DNA of 64,000 nucleotides from Bacteroidales bacterium. Lineage in GTDB: Bacteria > Bacteroidota > Bacteroidia > Bacteroidales > UBA932. Made by a program: the position numbers and the translations under genes. The stretch's first letter is position 1; every line of letters begins with the position of its first letter. The notes under the pieces are model-generated. The model had not been told where the DNA came from. It ran no database searches and was given only the letters and a program-made list of their open reading frames with translations. The DNA lies in assembly GCA_024699055.1 (NCBI GenBank), contig JAILQG010000053.1, positions 23,636 through 87,635 of the forward strand, written 5' to 3'. Shown piece after piece: positions 39,543-49,547 of this stretch.

Positions 39543-40534
39543 GCCTGTGCCTTCTTTGCCGCCCTGCGGTCCTTCAGGTTGAAGCAGCCGGCTACAGTGA
39601 GACCGGCGATGATGTGCCAGATGCCCCACCATGCGGTGATGACCAGCATGCCGCCGGGGATGCCGTTGGGATACTCGGGCATGAAGTTCGCGAAGATCTG
39701 GTTGGCTCCGAGCATGAGCGCCAGGCCGAGACCACTGTTCTGGATACCGGTTTCGATGGTCATGGTGCGGCGGTCGCGCTCACCCACCTTGAAAGTACTG
39801 CCGACAGTGTACCCTATGCACAGGGCCAGCAGGTTATGTATGAATACGATCAGGAAAATGTACTTGACGCACTGCAGGAAGGCCTCGATGTTACCCATGA
39901 ACGAAAGCACCACCATTGCCAGGAAGAAGATGATGCTGAACCACTGGAAGGGCTTCTTCATCTTTTCCGCAGCCTTGGGGAAGAAATGCGCGGTGAGAAT
40001 ACCGAGCGTGAGCGGAATGCCGAGCAGGATCACGATGGTCTTGAACACATCCCAGAAAGGAATGTGCAGGTTGGGCACCGCGCCCACGAGGGTGGAGAGG
40101 TCGGCCACCTTGATGTAGAGGTTGCCGTAGGCCCAGAAATTGAACGGCGTCATAATCATGGCAAGGGCCGTGGAGATGGCGGTGAGGCTCACCGAAAGCT
40201 CGATATTGGCCTTGCTGAGGCTTGATATGAAGTTGCTGATATTGCCGCCGGGGCAGGATGCGACCAGAATCATGCCCATTGCCATCGAGAACGAGATGGC
40301 AGGACCGAGCGCCCATGCGAGCAGGAAGGTGAAAAGCGGCAGAAGGACCAGCTGGCAGAGCATTCCGAGCAATACCGACTTGGGTTTCTTGAAAACTTCA
40401 ACGAAAATCCGGGGCTTGATGCCGAGGGCCACTCCATACATGACGAAAGCCAGGATAATGTTGATGGTGTTCATGCCGCCCGCATTGAGCGTTACGACGA
40501 TGGAATCAATTTTCTGAACGATTTCAGGTGCCAT
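39539..40534 (-). CDS. bile acid:sodium symporter (BASS) family transporter
   Basis: 331 aa polytopic; SCPGGNISNF; ETGIQNSGLGLAL. Confidence 0.9.
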   Translation of the reverse strand: MAPEIVQKIDSIVVTLNAGGMNTINIILAFVMYGVALGIKPRIFVEVFKKPKSVLLGMLCQLVLLPLFTFLLAWALGPAISFSMAMGMILVASCPGGNISNFISSLSKANIELSVSLTAISTALAMIMTPFNFWAYGNLYIKVADLSTLVGAVPNLHIPFWDVFKTIVILLGIPLTLGILTAHFFPKAAEKMKKPFQWFSIIFFLAMVVLSFMGNIEAFLQCVKYIFLIVFIHNLLALCIGYTVGSTFKVGERDRRTMTIETGIQNSGLGLALMLGANQIFANFMPEYPNGIPGGMLVITAWWGIWHIIAGLTVAGCFNLKDRRAAKKAQA

Positions 40535-40568
40535 AGGTTTAAGGTTTTAAGCCCCGCAATTTAGCGAT

Positions 40569-40587
40569 TTTTGAGGAAACCTCAAAA
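40569..40587. promoter_or_regulatory. 8-bp perfect inverted repeat in the divergent BASS/O-antigen intergenic region
   Basis: TTTTGAGG-AAA-CCTCAAAA. Confidence 0.5.
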
Positions 40588-40626
40588 TAATGGACAAGTC
40601 AATATTTTTATGTATATTTGTGAGAT

Positions 40627-41700
40627 ATGCAAAATTTGTTTGAAGGGAAAAGGGTTCTCATTACCGGACATACCGGTTTCAAGGGTTCGTGGCTGGCGAT
40701 ATGGCTTCACCGGCTGGGCGCCGAAGTGACCGGCGTCGCCCTCGATCCCGGCACGCCCAGGGACAACTTCGTCCTCAGCGGAATCGGCTCCAGGATCAAG
40801 GAGGACATACGCGCCGACATACGCGACAGAGCAGCCCTGGAAGATATCTTCCGCCGCTGCAGGCCTGAAATCGTCTTCCATCTCGCAGCTCAGCCCCTGG
40901 TAAGGCTCAGTTACGACATTCCGGCCGAAACCTACGATACCAACGTAATGGGTACCGTCAACGTGATGGAGGCCATCCGCGCCGCCGGCAGCACAAGGGT
41001 CGCGGTCATGATTACCAGCGACAAATGCTACGAGAACAGGGAGCAGGCCCGCGGATACAGCGAGGACGACCCGATGGGCGGCTACGACCCCTACTCCAGC
41101 AGCAAGGGTGCCGCCGAGATAGCCATCGCCTCCTGGAGGCGCAGCTTCTTCAACCCGGCAGACTTCGGCATCAAGCACAATACAGCCATAGCCAGCGCCA
41201 GGGCCGGCAACGTCATCGGCGGGGGCGACTGGGCCAAAGACCGCATCCTTCCCGACTGCATCAGGGCTCTCGAAGCCGGAAAGCCCATTCCCATACGCAA
41301 CCCTAAGGCGGTCCGCCCGTGGCAGCATGTGCTGGAGCCGCTCGGGGGCTATCTGCTCCTTGCAGAAAAGATGTGGGAGCATCCTTCCGAATACTGCGAA
41401 GGCTGGAATTTCGGGCCGGAAGCAGACAGCATCCGTACAGTCAGCGAAGTGGCCGGAAAAGTGGTGGACCATTACGGCTCCGGCTCCATCGAACTCGCTA
41501 CCGACAGCGCCGCCCCACACGAGGCACAACTGCTTACCCTCAGCATAGACAAAGCCAGCGAACGCCTCGGCTGGAAGCCTCGCATGGACCTGGACCGCTG
41601 CATTGGCATGACTGTTGACTGGTACAGGCGATACCGTAGCACCGACGTTTACTCCCTGTGCGCGGAGCAGATAGACGAATACACTTCAATACGTCCATGA
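40627..41700 (+). CDS. rfbG: CDP-glucose 4,6-dehydratase
   Basis: 357 aa; VLITGHTGFKGSWLAIWLHRLGAEVTGVALDP; SDKCYEN; YDPYSSSKGAAE. Confidence 0.93.
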   Translation: MQNLFEGKRVLITGHTGFKGSWLAIWLHRLGAEVTGVALDPGTPRDNFVLSGIGSRIKEDIRADIRDRAALEDIFRRCRPEIVFHLAAQPLVRLSYDIPAETYDTNVMGTVNVMEAIRAAGSTRVAVMITSDKCYENREQARGYSEDDPMGGYDPYSSSKGAAEIAIASWRRSFFNPADFGIKHNTAIASARAGNVIGGGDWAKDRILPDCIRALEAGKPIPIRNPKAVRPWQHVLEPLGGYLLLAEKMWEHPSEYCEGWNFGPEADSIRTVSEVAGKVVDHYGSGSIELATDSAAPHEAQLLTLSIDKASERLGWKPRMDLDRCIGMTVDWYRRYRSTDVYSLCAEQIDEYTSIRP

Positions 41701-43037
41701 GCAAGAAAGAAGAACTGAAAGCCAGGATCCTGGAACTCACCAGGGAATACTACCGCGAGGTGCACGCCCCGGAAAAGGATGTTTTCGTTCCCGGAAAGAC
41801 TAAGATCAACTACGGCGGCCGTTTCTTCGACGACAAAGAGATGGTGAACCTCGTGGACGCATCGCTTGACTTCTGGCTCACCGCCGGGCCATGGGCCGGC
41901 AAGTTCGAGCGCAACTTCGCCGAATGGCTGGGAGTGAAATACTGCGCCCTCTGCAACTCCGGTTCCTCTGCCAATCTGCTCGCCTTCCACGCCCTCACAT
42001 CCAAAGAGCTGGGAGACAAGAGGATACGCAGGGGCGACGAAGTAATAACGGTGGCCGGAGGCTTCCCCACCACCGTGTCTGCAATACTCCAGTTCGGAGC
42101 GGTGCCTGTGTTCGTGGACATGACCATCCCCGAGTACAACATAGACGTCACACGCCTCGAAGAGGCTCTCAGCCCCCGCACAAAGGCCGTCATGCTCGCC
42201 CACAGCCTCGGCAACCCCTTCAACCTGCAGGCGGTGACGGATTTCTGCCGCGCCCACGGGCTCTGGCTCATCGAAGACAACTGCGACGCCCTGGGTTCGG
42301 AATACAGGATAGACGGGGAATGGAAGAAGACGGGCACCATAGGCCACATCGGCACCAGCAGCTTTTATCCCCCGCATCACATGACCATGGGCGAGGGCGG
42401 AGCGGTCTACACCTCCGATCCCCTGCTGTACAAGATAGTCAGGTCGCTGCGCGACTGGGGCCGCGAATGCTGGTGCGTCGGCGGAGTGGACAACACCTGT
42501 GGCCGGAGGTTCACCGGCCAGTTCGGGGATCTTCCCCAGGGCTACGACCACAAATATGTCTACAGCCACATGGGCTTCAACCTGAAGGCTACCGACCTGC
42601 AGGCCGCCATCGGCTGCGCGCAGCTGGATAAGCTCGATGCCATAGTGGCGCGGAGGCGGGCCAACTTCGAATTCCTCCGGAGCAGGCTGGACGGCGCCCG
42701 CGGCCTCATCCTCCCCGTGCCCGAAAAAGACTCGGTCCCGAGCTGGTTCGGCTTCCTCATCACAGTGGAAAAGGATGCCGGATTCACCCGCACCGAACTC
42801 ACGGAATTCCTCGAAAACAACAAGATACAGACCCGCAACCTGTTTGCGGGCAACCTCGTCAGGCATCCCGCGTTCGAGGAGTACAGGGAAGGCGTGGATT
42901 ACCGCGTGGTCGGAAAACTCAGCGTCACCGACCGCATCATGAACGACACGTTCTGGATAGGGCTTTACCCCGGCATGACCGAAGAAAAGCTCTGCTATAT
43001 GGCAGACAAGATTATAGAATTCACAAACTCACGATAA
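41697..43037 (+). CDS. rfbH: CDP-4-keto-6-deoxyglucose-3-dehydratase (E1/RfbH)
   Basis: His replaces PLP-Lys in FYPPHHMTMGEGGAVY; CWCVGGVDNTC (C-x-C-x7-C) iron-sulfur motif. Confidence 0.93.
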   Translation: MSKKEELKARILELTREYYREVHAPEKDVFVPGKTKINYGGRFFDDKEMVNLVDASLDFWLTAGPWAGKFERNFAEWLGVKYCALCNSGSSANLLAFHALTSKELGDKRIRRGDEVITVAGGFPTTVSAILQFGAVPVFVDMTIPEYNIDVTRLEEALSPRTKAVMLAHSLGNPFNLQAVTDFCRAHGLWLIEDNCDALGSEYRIDGEWKKTGTIGHIGTSSFYPPHHMTMGEGGAVYTSDPLLYKIVRSLRDWGRECWCVGGVDNTCGRRFTGQFGDLPQGYDHKYVYSHMGFNLKATDLQAAIGCAQLDKLDAIVARRRANFEFLRSRLDGARGLILPVPEKDSVPSWFGFLITVEKDAGFTRTELTEFLENNKIQTRNLFAGNLVRHPAFEEYREGVDYRVVGKLSVTDRIMNDTFWIGLYPGMTEEKLCYMADKIIEFTNSR

Positions 43038-43038
43038 T

Positions 43039-43836
43039 ATGAAAGTCGTCCTTCTTGCAGGCGGTTTCGGCACCCGCATCAGCGAAGAAAGCCAGTTCAA
43101 GCCCAAGCCGATGATAGAAATCGGCGGGAAGCCGATCCTGTGGCACATCATGAAAGAGTATGCCGCTTACGGCCATACCGAATTCATCATCTGCGCCGGA
43201 TACAGGCAGGAATACATCAAGGAATGGTTCGCCAACTACTTCCTCCACAACAGTGACGTAAGCTTCGACTTCCGCGACGGAAAGAATGAGATGACCGTCC
43301 ATTCGAGCCGTTGCGAGCCATGGAAGGTCACTGTGGTCGACACGGGCTACAACACCATGACCGGAGGCCGCATCGCCCGCATCCGGGATTATGTGGGAAA
43401 CGAGCCCTTCTTCATGACCTATGGCGACGGGGTATGCGACGTCGATATCGACAAGTTGCTGGCTTTCCACAGGAAGCACGGCAAAATCGCCACTCTCACG
43501 GCAGTTAAGCTGGCCCAGGAGAAAGGCGTCCTCAACATAGGCGGAGATTTCGCCGTCACTTCGTTCCGCGAAAAGAGCATTGGCGACCGCGCCCCCATCA
43601 ATGCAGGCTACATGGTCTTCCAGCCCGAAATCTTCGATTATCTGGGCGGGGACGACTGCGTGCTGGAGCGCGAGCCCCTCGAAAGGCTCGCCGCCGAAGG
43701 GCAGCTGATGTCCTATGTCCACGAAGGCTTCTGGCAGTGCATGGACAACCTCCGCGAAAAGCAGAAGCTGGAATCCCTCCTCAAGGCAGGAATGGCCCCG
43801 TGGAAAAAGTGGGAACAGGAAGTTCCGAACATCTGA
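43039..43836 (+). CDS. rfbF: glucose-1-phosphate cytidylyltransferase
   Basis: 265 aa; MKVVLLAGGFGTRISEESQFKPKPMIEIGGKPILWHIMK. Confidence 0.95.
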   Translation: MKVVLLAGGFGTRISEESQFKPKPMIEIGGKPILWHIMKEYAAYGHTEFIICAGYRQEYIKEWFANYFLHNSDVSFDFRDGKNEMTVHSSRCEPWKVTVVDTGYNTMTGGRIARIRDYVGNEPFFMTYGDGVCDVDIDKLLAFHRKHGKIATLTAVKLAQEKGVLNIGGDFAVTSFREKSIGDRAPINAGYMVFQPEIFDYLGGDDCVLEREPLERLAAEGQLMSYVHEGFWQCMDNLREKQKLESLLKAGMAPWKKWEQEVPNI

Positions 43837-44753
43837 TGCAGAACGTAATCATAAGCGGCGCCGACGGTTTTGTCGGCAGTTATACGGTACAGGAGTTCCT
43901 GGACAGGGGGAAGCGCGTGCTTGCCCTGGACATGGCTCCCTCGCCGTCAAGGCTCAAGGCCCACCCCAACCTGCAGTACGTGCAGTGCGACATAGCCGAC
44001 ACCGTGGCCCTGCTTGCCCTGGCGGAGCACGGCCCCTTCGACACCTTCGTCCATTTCGCATGGGCGGGTTCCGCAGGACCGGCAAGGGCCGATTACGACT
44101 TGCAGATGCAGAACGTCAGGAACACCGTGGAGTGCCTTAAGGCCTCGAAGGAACTGGGTTGCACCAGATTCGTAGGCGCCGGCAGCATAATGGAATACGA
44201 GGTGGAGGGTTCCGTACACGGACAGGGCGCCACGCCCTCCCCGGCAAACATCTACAGCCTCGCCAAATTCCTTGCCCACGGCATGTGCAAAGTGGCGGCG
44301 GCGGAAACCGGCATCGAGCTCGTCTGGCCGATAATCACCAACGCATACGGCGTCGGGGAGCTGTCCCCGAGGTTCGTGAACACCACGCTCAGGAAAGTCA
44401 TCGCGGGCGAGCCGCTCGAATTCACGTCGGGCACGCAGAACTACGACTTCGTGTATGTCAGCGACGTAGCCAGGGCGTTCTTCCTGGCCGCAGAAAAGGG
44501 CCGTCCCTTCTGCGAATACGTAATAGGCAGCGGCAGCGCCCGCCCGCTCAAGGAGTTCATCATGGAGATGCTGTCTTCCTGCGCCCCCGAAGCCACGCCT
44601 CACTTCGGAGACGTGCCTTTCACGGGCACTGACCTCCCGCTGTCGGCATACGACGCCTCTCCCTTGCTTCACGACTGCGGCTTCAAGGTTGGCATCGGCT
44701 TTGCCGAAGGCACGAAAAAAACAATGGACTGGCTTAAAACCATAGAAAAATGA
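43836..44753 (+). CDS. SDR-family NAD-dependent epimerase/reductase, candidate CDP-dideoxyhexulose reductase
   Basis: MQNVIISGADGFVGSYTVQEFLDRGKRVLALDM Rossmann start; starts internally to ORF 43737..44753. Confidence 0.8.
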   Translation: MQNVIISGADGFVGSYTVQEFLDRGKRVLALDMAPSPSRLKAHPNLQYVQCDIADTVALLALAEHGPFDTFVHFAWAGSAGPARADYDLQMQNVRNTVECLKASKELGCTRFVGAGSIMEYEVEGSVHGQGATPSPANIYSLAKFLAHGMCKVAAAETGIELVWPIITNAYGVGELSPRFVNTTLRKVIAGEPLEFTSGTQNYDFVYVSDVARAFFLAAEKGRPFCEYVIGSGSARPLKEFIMEMLSSCAPEATPHFGDVPFTGTDLPLSAYDASPLLHDCGFKVGIGFAEGTKKTMDWLKTIEK

Positions 44754-45286
44754 CCGTCAGGGAAACACCATTCGAAGGGCTGTACATTCTTGAGAACAAC
44801 GTTTTCAGGGATGCACGCGGATGCTTCGTGAAGCCCTTCACAAAAGATTTGTTCCTGGAAAACGGGCTGGAGACCGGTTTCTGCGAATTCTACTATTCCG
44901 TGAACCGGAAAAACGTCCTCAGGGGCATGCATTTCCAGATTCCCCCGTCCGACCACACCAAACTGGTGTATGTCAGCAGAGGCTGTGTCCTCGACGTCGT
45001 CATGGACCTGCGGAAGGCCTCCGGAACGTATGGCAGGTTCTTTTCCATGGAACTCGACGCAAAGGGCGGCAACTGCCTCTACATTCCCAAAGGCTTCGCA
45101 CACGGCTTCCTCTCGCTCAAAGACGGCAGTATCTGCAACTACGCCCAGACTTCCGTTTATGACAGGGAGCGCGACTCGGGCATAGACGCCTTCTCGTTCG
45201 GATTCGACTGGGGCATAAGCTCTCCTGTCCGCTCCGGACGCGACCTCACCTTCCCCAAACTGAAAGATTTCGTATCCCCATTCTGA
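44750..45286 (+). CDS. RmlC-like dTDP-4-dehydrorhamnose 3,5-epimerase family protein
   Basis: 178 aa; NVLRGMHFQIPPSDHTKLVYVSRGCVLDVVMDLRK; YIPKGFAHGFLSL. Confidence 0.92.
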   Translation: MTVRETPFEGLYILENNVFRDARGCFVKPFTKDLFLENGLETGFCEFYYSVNRKNVLRGMHFQIPPSDHTKLVYVSRGCVLDVVMDLRKASGTYGRFFSMELDAKGGNCLYIPKGFAHGFLSLKDGSICNYAQTSVYDRERDSGIDAFSFGFDWGISSPVRSGRDLTFPKLKDFVSPF

Positions 45287-46701
45287 TGCCCCGGACGAAC
45301 ATAGACATATCCAGGAAAGACATTGCATGGAGCTACACGGCCAAGTTCTTCTCTCTGGCCACGAGCCTCATCATAATGCCCTTCGTCCTGCATATGCTGT
45401 CGCCGGAAGAGGTGGGCATGAACTACCTCATGGCCACCGTGAGCAGCATCGTGATGCTCATTGACTTCGGTTTCGGGCCCCAGTTCGGACGCAATTTCTC
45501 GTACGTGAGCAGCGGCGCCCAGACTCTTTTGAAGGAGGGAGTGGAGCACAATGAAAGCGGCGAGGTGAATTATCGCCTGCTGGCGGTGCTGCTGAAAACT
45601 GCCAGGAAGGTGTACAGCCGACTGTCCCTGGCCGCCCTGGCCATCATGCTCACGGCCGGAACCGCGTATATTTATTTCGTCACCGACGGCTTCGTGACCG
45701 TGTCCGGCTCGCTGTGGATATGGCTCATCTACTCGGTTTCGGTCTTCTTCAACTTCTACTATTCCTACTACACCACCCTGCTCACCGGAAGCGGCATGAT
45801 AGCGGAATCCAGCAAGGCCACCATACTTACGAGAGTGGTGCAGATCGTGCTCAACGTCACCATGCTCTACATGGGCATGGGCCTGTTCTCGGTGGTTATC
45901 GCGAACCTGCTCGCCCCGTTCGTGCAGCGTTTCTACTGCTACAAGGTGTACTTCACTCCGGAGCTGAAGGCCAAAACCGCCTTTGAAATCACAAAGGAAG
46001 AGATTTCCGAAACCTTCCGCACCATCTGGTACAACGCCCGCAGGATGGGCATCAACCTGGTCGGTTCTTATGCCATAAACAAGCTCGGACTCTTCCTGGT
46101 CGGGCTGTTCCTTCCCCTGGCGGTATCGGGCAGCTTCGGCCTGCTCATACAGCTGTCCACCATCATTTCGGGAGTCGCGGTCATACTGGCGAATTCCTAT
46201 ATGCCCGTATTCTCCAATTACCGGGTGACCGGGCAGACCGAAGAGCTGAAAGGGCTGTTCTCGTTCTCCATGCTCGTCTACTGGGTGATAGTCATCGCAG
46301 GCACCCTTGCGGTGGTATTCCTCGGAGAGCCGGCGCTCTCGCTCATCCATTCCAAGACTCACCTGCCGGCCGCATCGCTCTGCGCCGTCTATCTGATAAT
46401 AGTCGCCCTGGAAGGCAACCACGGGCTCTTCGCAACCCTGATCACCACCAAGAACCAGGTGCCTTTCGTGGAGGCGGGGCTCATCAGCGGCGGGGTCATC
46501 GCCCTGCTCACCTTCCTCTCGCTCAAGTTCACGTCGCTGGGGCTGTGGGGAGTCGTGCTCGTCCAGGGCATAGTGCAGCTCTGCTACAACAACTGGTACT
46601 GGCCGCGCTGGGTGCTGAAAGACCTGGACGTAAGCCTTCCGCGCTTCGTCCAGTACGGATTCAACCATCTTAAAACACTGAAGAATGGAAAAGGTCATTA
46701 A
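45286..46701 (+). CDS. wzx: oligosaccharide flippase (Wzx-like)
   Basis: 471 aa, about 12 hydrophobic segments, polysaccharide biosynthesis protein family features. Confidence 0.85.
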   Translation: MPRTNIDISRKDIAWSYTAKFFSLATSLIIMPFVLHMLSPEEVGMNYLMATVSSIVMLIDFGFGPQFGRNFSYVSSGAQTLLKEGVEHNESGEVNYRLLAVLLKTARKVYSRLSLAALAIMLTAGTAYIYFVTDGFVTVSGSLWIWLIYSVSVFFNFYYSYYTTLLTGSGMIAESSKATILTRVVQIVLNVTMLYMGMGLFSVVIANLLAPFVQRFYCYKVYFTPELKAKTAFEITKEEISETFRTIWYNARRMGINLVGSYAINKLGLFLVGLFLPLAVSGSFGLLIQLSTIISGVAVILANSYMPVFSNYRVTGQTEELKGLFSFSMLVYWVIVIAGTLAVVFLGEPALSLIHSKTHLPAASLCAVYLIIVALEGNHGLFATLITTKNQVPFVEAGLISGGVIALLTFLSLKFTSLGLWGVVLVQGIVQLCYNNWYWPRWVLKDLDVSLPRFVQYGFNHLKTLKNGKGH

Positions 46702-47707
46702 GTGGCTCATGACCCCGCACGACAACTTCGCGCGTTACTCCGGGACCCCTTCCATTCCAGTGTGCGGCACTCCCGTGCCCCATAAGGTAACTATAGCCAT
46801 TCCAACATACAAACGCACCGTCACCCTCAGGGCAACAGTGGAAAGCGCCCTGGCCCAGAAGGGTTTCGACGATTACGACATACTCATCTGCGACAACAAC
46901 CCCGAGCGCGGCGATGAGACGGAGGCCTACGTGAGCTCCCTCAGCTCCGACAGGATAGTCTATTACAAACACTCCGAAAATCTTGGGATGACCGGCAACT
47001 GGAACCGCATCGTCGAGCTCTGCAAGAGCGAATACCTCGCGATGGTGCACGACGACGACCTGCTTCATCCCGAATTCCTTTCCAGATGCATGCGCATATT
47101 GTCGGACAAGCCAGATATCGACTGTCTTTACCCGAAAAAGCTGCGTTTTTCGGAGGACGTCCCCGAATATCCAACGCTGAAGGCGGAGCCCGTCTTCAGG
47201 CTTCGCATGCGCGATTATCTCCCGGGCAATCCCGATGCCCCGACAGGCGTGCTGTTCCGCAGGGACGCAATCCTCAGCCTCGGCGGATGGAAGGAGGAGG
47301 CCTATCCTTCGGCTGACTACTATTTCAACGTGCTCGCCGCGCAGAAGTTGCGGGTGTACCGTTACGAAGCGCCGCTTTGTATGTACCGCTGGAGTGTCAA
47401 CGAATCGCAAAGATTGGAGACCCTCCTGGCCTTCATGCGGTCCTGCCAGCCGCTGAAAGAATGGATCGGGACGCGGATGCATCTGCCTGGCTGCTGGAAA
47501 AAGGCATTCGTAAGGCAGTTCAACGCTTTCATCAGGGACAAGATAAAAGAAAACTACGGCGCCGAGTTTCCCAGCGTGGATTTCAGCGGTCTGGAACTTC
47601 CCCGCGACGGGCGCGAAGCCGCCGCAGACAGCCGCATCACACATACACTCGGACGCCTCATAAGCGCCACACATTTTTTTGACAGAAGATTATGCAGACG
47701 ATACTGA
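46685..47707 (+). CDS. glycosyltransferase family 2
   Basis: KVTIAIPTYKRTVTLRATVESAL...DYDILICDNN; MVHDDDLLHPEFL. Confidence 0.88.
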   Translation: MEKVIKWLMTPHDNFARYSGTPSIPVCGTPVPHKVTIAIPTYKRTVTLRATVESALAQKGFDDYDILICDNNPERGDETEAYVSSLSSDRIVYYKHSENLGMTGNWNRIVELCKSEYLAMVHDDDLLHPEFLSRCMRILSDKPDIDCLYPKKLRFSEDVPEYPTLKAEPVFRLRMRDYLPGNPDAPTGVLFRRDAILSLGGWKEEAYPSADYYFNVLAAQKLRVYRYEAPLCMYRWSVNESQRLETLLAFMRSCQPLKEWIGTRMHLPGCWKKAFVRQFNAFIRDKIKENYGAEFPSVDFSGLELPRDGREAAADSRITHTLGRLISATHFFDRRLCRRY

Positions 47708-48621
47708 TATTAGGCGGAGCCGGATTCATCGGAGCCTCACTGGTAAAGAGATTCCTCGGCGACAACGGCTGGAGGGTAGTGATACTCGAACCCGAAACGG
47801 CCGACCTCTCGAGACTGGAGCCGTTCACCGGCAGGTTCGAGCTTGTCCGCGGCACGCTCTACGACACCGCCCTGATCGCGGACGTCATCGACCGCTACGG
47901 AGTCGACGTCGCCGTGCATCTGGTTTCCACCCTGATTCCCGGCAGCTCCCTCGAGCATTTCCTGAAAGAGACCGAACGCATCATCAATCCCTCCGCAAGC
48001 CTGTTCAGGCTTTGCGCCGAAAAGAAGGTGAAACTCGTCTTCTTCTCTACCGGCGGAGCGGTATACGGAAACAGCGGAGGCCGTCCCCACCGCGAGGAGG
48101 ACAGGCGCGAACCCGTATCCTATTACGGCCTATCCAAGAGCATCATGGAAGACCTGATAGGTTTCGAGCACCGCCGTTCCGGGCTGGACTACCTTATCCT
48201 GCGGCCGTCCAACGCCTACGGCCCGGGGCAGAGTCCCGACGGAAAGCAGGGGCTCATCGCAGTCGCCGCCGGCAAGGCCCTCCGGGGAGAGGTGCTGCAG
48301 ATATGGGGCGACGGCAAGGCCGTGAGGGACTACATCTATGTGGAAGACCTCGCGGATGCGGTGTTCCGGCTCATAGGTAGCGGCCTCTCCTGCGAGACGG
48401 TGAACGTCGGCAGCGGAAAGGGCTACCAGGTGAACGAGGTCCTCTCCATCCTGGGCTCGCATCTTGACAGCCCTCTCAAGGTGGAATATGTCGGGAAACG
48501 GAACGTCGACGTGGATTCGATCGTGCTCGACTGCACCAAGATCGGCACCCTCATCGATTTCCATCCCATCGGGCTCGAAGAGGGCATAAAGAGATTCGCA
48601 GATTCAATCAAAAAGAAATGA
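47692..48621 (+). CDS. NAD-dependent sugar epimerase/dehydratase
   Basis: MQTILILGGAGFIGASLVKRFL; YYGLSKSIME; LRPSNAYGPGQ. Confidence 0.9.
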   Translation: MQTILILGGAGFIGASLVKRFLGDNGWRVVILEPETADLSRLEPFTGRFELVRGTLYDTALIADVIDRYGVDVAVHLVSTLIPGSSLEHFLKETERIINPSASLFRLCAEKKVKLVFFSTGGAVYGNSGGRPHREEDRREPVSYYGLSKSIMEDLIGFEHRRSGLDYLILRPSNAYGPGQSPDGKQGLIAVAAGKALRGEVLQIWGDGKAVRDYIYVEDLADAVFRLIGSGLSCETVNVGSGKGYQVNEVLSILGSHLDSPLKVEYVGKRNVDVDSIVLDCTKIGTLIDFHPIGLEEGIKRFADSIKKK

Positions 48622-49547
48622 AGGAAGGTCTGAAACTGTCCATATGCATACCCTCCAACGGCACGGTCAGGTGGGCCCTGTCAGCGCTGGAAGGCATTTA
48701 TTCCCAGGATTGCGATCCCGACTGCTTCGAGGTGGTCATGACCGACAACGGTCCTTCGGACGAGCTGGAGAAAGCCGTCGCGGGGCTTGATTACCCAAAC
48801 TTCACCTACCGCCGCACTACTTCTCAGGGATTCCTCAACATCATAGATTCCGTAAAACTCGGCCGCGGACAGCTGTGCAAGGTGCTGAATCACCGCGAGG
48901 TGCTTCTGCCGGGAGCCATTCAGCACTGGCTCGACCTGGCGGAGAAGTACAAGGACGAAAAGCCCATTATCTATTGTTGCGCCGGCCTGTTGAAAGGCGG
49001 TCCGCTGATCGAGTGCGAGAACTTCGACAGCTTCGTGGCCAGCATGTCGTACTGGTCCAGCTGGATGGCAGGCATATGCGTATGGGACATCGACAAGCCC
49101 GCGCTGGAATCGATACAGTACGACAAGATGTTCCCCAACACTTCCCTGCTCTTCGAGATGAGGCAGGAATCCCGCTATGTAATCGACAACGTCCCGTTCG
49201 CCACACGGCCGGACGACAGGGGGAAGGGTGGATACAATATCTTCCGCACCTTCGCCATCGACTATCTCGACATTCTCAACGCCCTCAGGAAGAAGGGCAG
49301 GATTAGTCTGGACACATTCATTAAGGTCAAAGGCGAGCTGTACGGCTGGCTCACAGACCTCTACTACAAGGAAGTGTTCACCAAATCGGTCCACACCTAC
49401 GATCTCACCGATATCGACCGCTCCATGGAGGTGTATTTCACCAGGGCCGAGTACCGCAAAATGAAGCTCATGGCCCCGTGGCTGTACGTTAGGAGACGCT
49501 GGATAAAGTACACGGGAATGCTCAGCAAACTGTTCAGGAAAAAGTGA
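48618..49547 (+). CDS. glycosyltransferase (GT2-like)
   Basis: LKLSICIPSNGTVRWALSALEGIYSQDCDPDCFEVVMTDNGP. Confidence 0.75.
   Translation: MKEGLKLSICIPSNGTVRWALSALEGIYSQDCDPDCFEVVMTDNGPSDELEKAVAGLDYPNFTYRRTTSQGFLNIIDSVKLGRGQLCKVLNHREVLLPGAIQHWLDLAEKYKDEKPIIYCCAGLLKGGPLIECENFDSFVASMSYWSSWMAGICVWDIDKPALESIQYDKMFPNTSLLFEMRQESRYVIDNVPFATRPDDRGKGGYNIFRTFAIDYLDILNALRKKGRISLDTFIKVKGELYGWLTDLYYKEVFTKSVHTYDLTDIDRSMEVYFTRAEYRKMKLMAPWLYVRRRWIKYTGMLSKLFRKK

Noticed and set aside
45157-46725. 522-aa minus-strand ORF opposite wzx
   Set aside because: His/Glu/Arg-rich antisense translation of a membrane protein gene; no independent support.
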